In this document: positions 49,625 through 50,691 of the stretch, piece after piece | How positions within the stretch are numbered: position 1 is the first letter of the stretch | Layout of the letters: the number at the start of each line of letters is the position of its first letter | Assembly: GCA_964509695.1 (NCBI GenBank) | Contig: CAZDXN010000005.1 | Location: 1-50,691 of the forward strand | Source: 2-01-FULL-50-23 sp964509695 | Lineage (GTDB): Bacteria > Patescibacteriota > Microgenomatia > UBA1400 > MFAQ01 | Length of the DNA: 50,691 bases | Reading direction: 5' to 3' | The notes under the pieces: model-generated | Databases searched by the model: none | What the model was told of the DNA's origin: nothing | The model's input: the letters and a program-made list of their open reading frames with translations, nothing else | Made by a program: the position numbers and the translations under genes

Positions 49625-49653
49625 TTGACAATATGTACGTCATGTAATAATAT
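49625..49653 (+). promoter_or_regulatory. promoter of the toxin-antitoxin operon
   Basis: TTGACA (49625-49630), a 17-nt spacer and TAATAT (49648-49653) lie 6 nt before the antitoxin ATG, so translation should be leaderless. The spacer contains GTACGTCATGTAATAATATTA, partly palindromic and a candidate autoregulatory site (only the first half, GTACGTCATG, is needed to locate it). Confidence 0.75.
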
Positions 49654-49659
49654 TAACCC

Positions 49660-49938
49660 ATGATGAATCTTAATGTGTCCGTCTCCGATTTCAGAGACAA
49701 TCTTACTGATTACCTTGAATTACTGCGGGGAGGAAAAAAGGTTGTTATCAAAGACGCTAGAAAAGATAGGCCCCTAGTAGAATTGACGGCCTCCAGACCA
49801 GTCGACTTCGATTGGGATTACTATATAAGAGAAGTAAATAAACTGGCCGGGAGTAATTTTTTGGCTGGGGATGAAAAAGAGTGGAAGAAATTGAGACATG
49901 ACTTCAACACCAGATTGAATAAAGCCAGACAATATTGA
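49660..49938 (+). CDS. type II antitoxin (Phd/YefM-like)
   Basis: A 92-residue protein. The N-terminus has MNLNVSVSDFRDNLTDYLEL and KKVVIKDARKDRPLVELTA, the Phd/YefM fold that binds the operator and, through its C-terminal tail, the toxin. A disordered acidic-to-basic tail follows. It overlaps the toxin ATG by 1 nt (TGATG). It autoregulates with the toxin in known systems. Confidence 0.88.
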   Translation: MMNLNVSVSDFRDNLTDYLELLRGGKKVVIKDARKDRPLVELTASRPVDFDWDYYIREVNKLAGSNFLAGDEKEWKKLRHDFNTRLNKARQY

Positions 49939-50321
49939 TGAATATCGTTGTTGACTCTTCAGTAATTATTGACTACATCAGGGCAGGTGTTGGATGCTTA
50001 CCCGGCTTACTGGAATCCGCCAAGTCTGGCAAGATAAAACTGTATGTCCCTACTGCCGTCGTTCTTGAACTTTGGTCGGGAAAGAGTATGAATCTTGTCA
50101 AAAACAGACAAAGAGTCAATTTGATCTTCTCGGCAATGGAGAAAATCGACTTAACCGGAACTATTGCCAAGCAGGCCGGGGCTTTAATTAGACATGGTTA
50201 TGTCCACAGTGGTTTCGATTCCATCATCGCCGCTTCCGCTCTAGAACTGGAAGCCCGGCTGGCCACCGGTAATCGCCGCCACTTTGACAGCGTTAAAAAT
50301 CTAAAATTTTGGTCTGACTAG
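49938..50321 (+). CDS. PIN-domain toxin (VapC-like)
   Basis: A 127-residue PIN RNase from the ATG at 49938. Catalytic acids are visible as VVDSSVIIDYIR near 4, an ELWSGKS near 50 and GFDSIIAASALE near 97, with the final acidic N/D in TGNRRHFDS near 113. PIN toxins cut tRNA or rRNA and are blocked by the antitoxin encoded just upstream. Its end overlaps the conjugation ATPase gene by 4 nt on the other strand. Confidence 0.88.
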   Translation: MNIVVDSSVIIDYIRAGVGCLPGLLESAKSGKIKLYVPTAVVLELWSGKSMNLVKNRQRVNLIFSAMEKIDLTGTIAKQAGALIRHGYVHSGFDSIIAASALELEARLATGNRRHFDSVKNLKFWSD

Positions 50322-50691
50322 AGTTTTGCCCTTCGCTCGATTTCGGCTTCCACCTCTTCCCGGTCTCGGCCATATTTCAACCGGCTTAATTCCTTGACCA
50401 TCTCCGCTACCTTCCGACTCCCCATCGCCTTTTGAGCCTTCATGTCTTTGGCCACATTCATTGAAAAGGGCGGCACCGGCGAACCATTCACAATTGTCTT
50501 CACGTAAATATTTTGCGCATCCACATTGGTTAGGTCCGTTTCGTTAAAGATCGGAGTGAATTCATGTTGAAGAACCTGGGCATCCGGTACTCCGACCCGA
50601 TAACTCATCAGGGTACCCACATTTCCAAAAATAGCATCCTTCACCGTTTCTTCCAACTGACTCACAAACTGATTGGCCAATATCAACCCCA
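50318..50691 (-). CDS. conjugation/T4SS-type ATPase, C-terminal fragment
   Basis: The 5' part lies beyond the right edge. The visible 122 residues include ILANQFVSQLEETVKDAIFG at the start, VGTLMSYRVGVPDAQVLQHEF near 23 and AQNIYVKTIVNGSPVPPFSM near 58. This pattern closes the ATPase domain of TraD/VirD4/HerA-like DNA or protein-transport ATPases common in Patescibacteria. A basic helical tail (KELSRLKYGRDREEVEAEIER) ends the protein. It is probably complete at the C-terminus. Confidence 0.78.
   Translation of the reverse strand, partial: GLILANQFVSQLEETVKDAIFGNVGTLMSYRVGVPDAQVLQHEFTPIFNETDLTNVDAQNIYVKTIVNGSPVPPFSMNVAKDMKAQKAMGSRKVAEMVKELSRLKYGRDREEVEAEIERRAKL

Noticed and set aside
1..50691. 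Recoded UGA (Gly or Trp), as in some Patescibacteria
   Set aside because: UGA ends ORFs at expected family lengths (for example the antitoxin gene at 49936-49938 with toxin overlap) and does not occur inside conserved domains.

Overview
The window looks like a chromosomal piece of a reduced-genome bacterium of the Candidate Phyla Radiation (Patescibacteria), most likely near Microgenomates. This is an inference. It rests on an archaeal-type ATP-dependent DNA ligase, compact and often overlapping genes, many apparently leaderless mRNAs (a -10 box 6-8 nt before the start codon at more than 15 genes), stable-RNA genes with a group I intron, many short repeats inside and between genes, and scavenging functions in place of amino-acid biosynthesis. 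UGA is used as an ordinary stop.

Positions 1-11,230 form an unusual amino-acid scavenging and sensing locus. It holds four M20 metallopeptidase/deacylase genes, tyrS, a GNAT-like protein, an arginine-deiminase-like pentein, and an operon of a pre-ATP-grasp/ATP-grasp ligase, an M20 enzyme and a PI3K/HipA-like kinase fold. The regulation is the striking part. Two clear T-box leaders (before the GNAT-M20-tyrS genes and before the ATP-grasp-M20-kinase genes) and a probable third at the left edge are joined by two peptide attenuators. One leader peptide carries Phe, Tyr, Trp and His codons ahead of an M20 gene. The other has an Arg-Arg-Arg-Arg run ahead of the arginine-deiminase-like gene. Several transcription units therefore appear to be gated by charging of particular tRNAs.

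Positions 11,234-18,319 hold argS, a small acidic ORF, trxB, trxA and a CsoR/CstR-like repressor with its own operator, then a cytochrome-b5-like membrane protein, a membrane protein, a D-Ala-D-Ala-ligase-like ATP-grasp enzyme and an S66 (MccF/LD-carboxypeptidase) peptidase. Positions 18,501-33,132 hold tgt and queA (queuosine), two MFS transporters, pth, a glycosyltransferase, a Na/Ca exchanger, a P-type cation ATPase, a DUF559 nuclease-like gene bracketed by two-hairpin repeats, a cupin, a NUDIX hydrolase, a wHTH ATPase regulator and DedA.

Positions 33,165-38,110 carry a DNA repair/replication block on the minus strand (ligase, Fic protein, recF, mutM). A three-gene ABC-2 exporter diverges from mutM over a shared palindromic -10. 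Positions 40,688-46,055 hold a glycosyltransferase, a 5'-3' exonuclease, ftsH, a tRNA-binding protein and trpS. The right end has tRNA-Met, a LAGLIDADG-like regulator candidate, a tRNA-fMet-like gene interrupted by a complete group I intron, an FtsB/DivIC-like protein, a tyrosine recombinase, tRNA-Ile with the rare UAU anticodon, a Phd/PIN toxin-antitoxin pair and the C-terminus of a conjugation-type ATPase.

The most notable items are the multi-sensor amino-acid locus, the intron-containing divergent initiator tRNA, the DUF559-associated covarying hairpin repeats, and the short repeat families that have inserted in frame in housekeeping genes or sit directly against -10 boxes.
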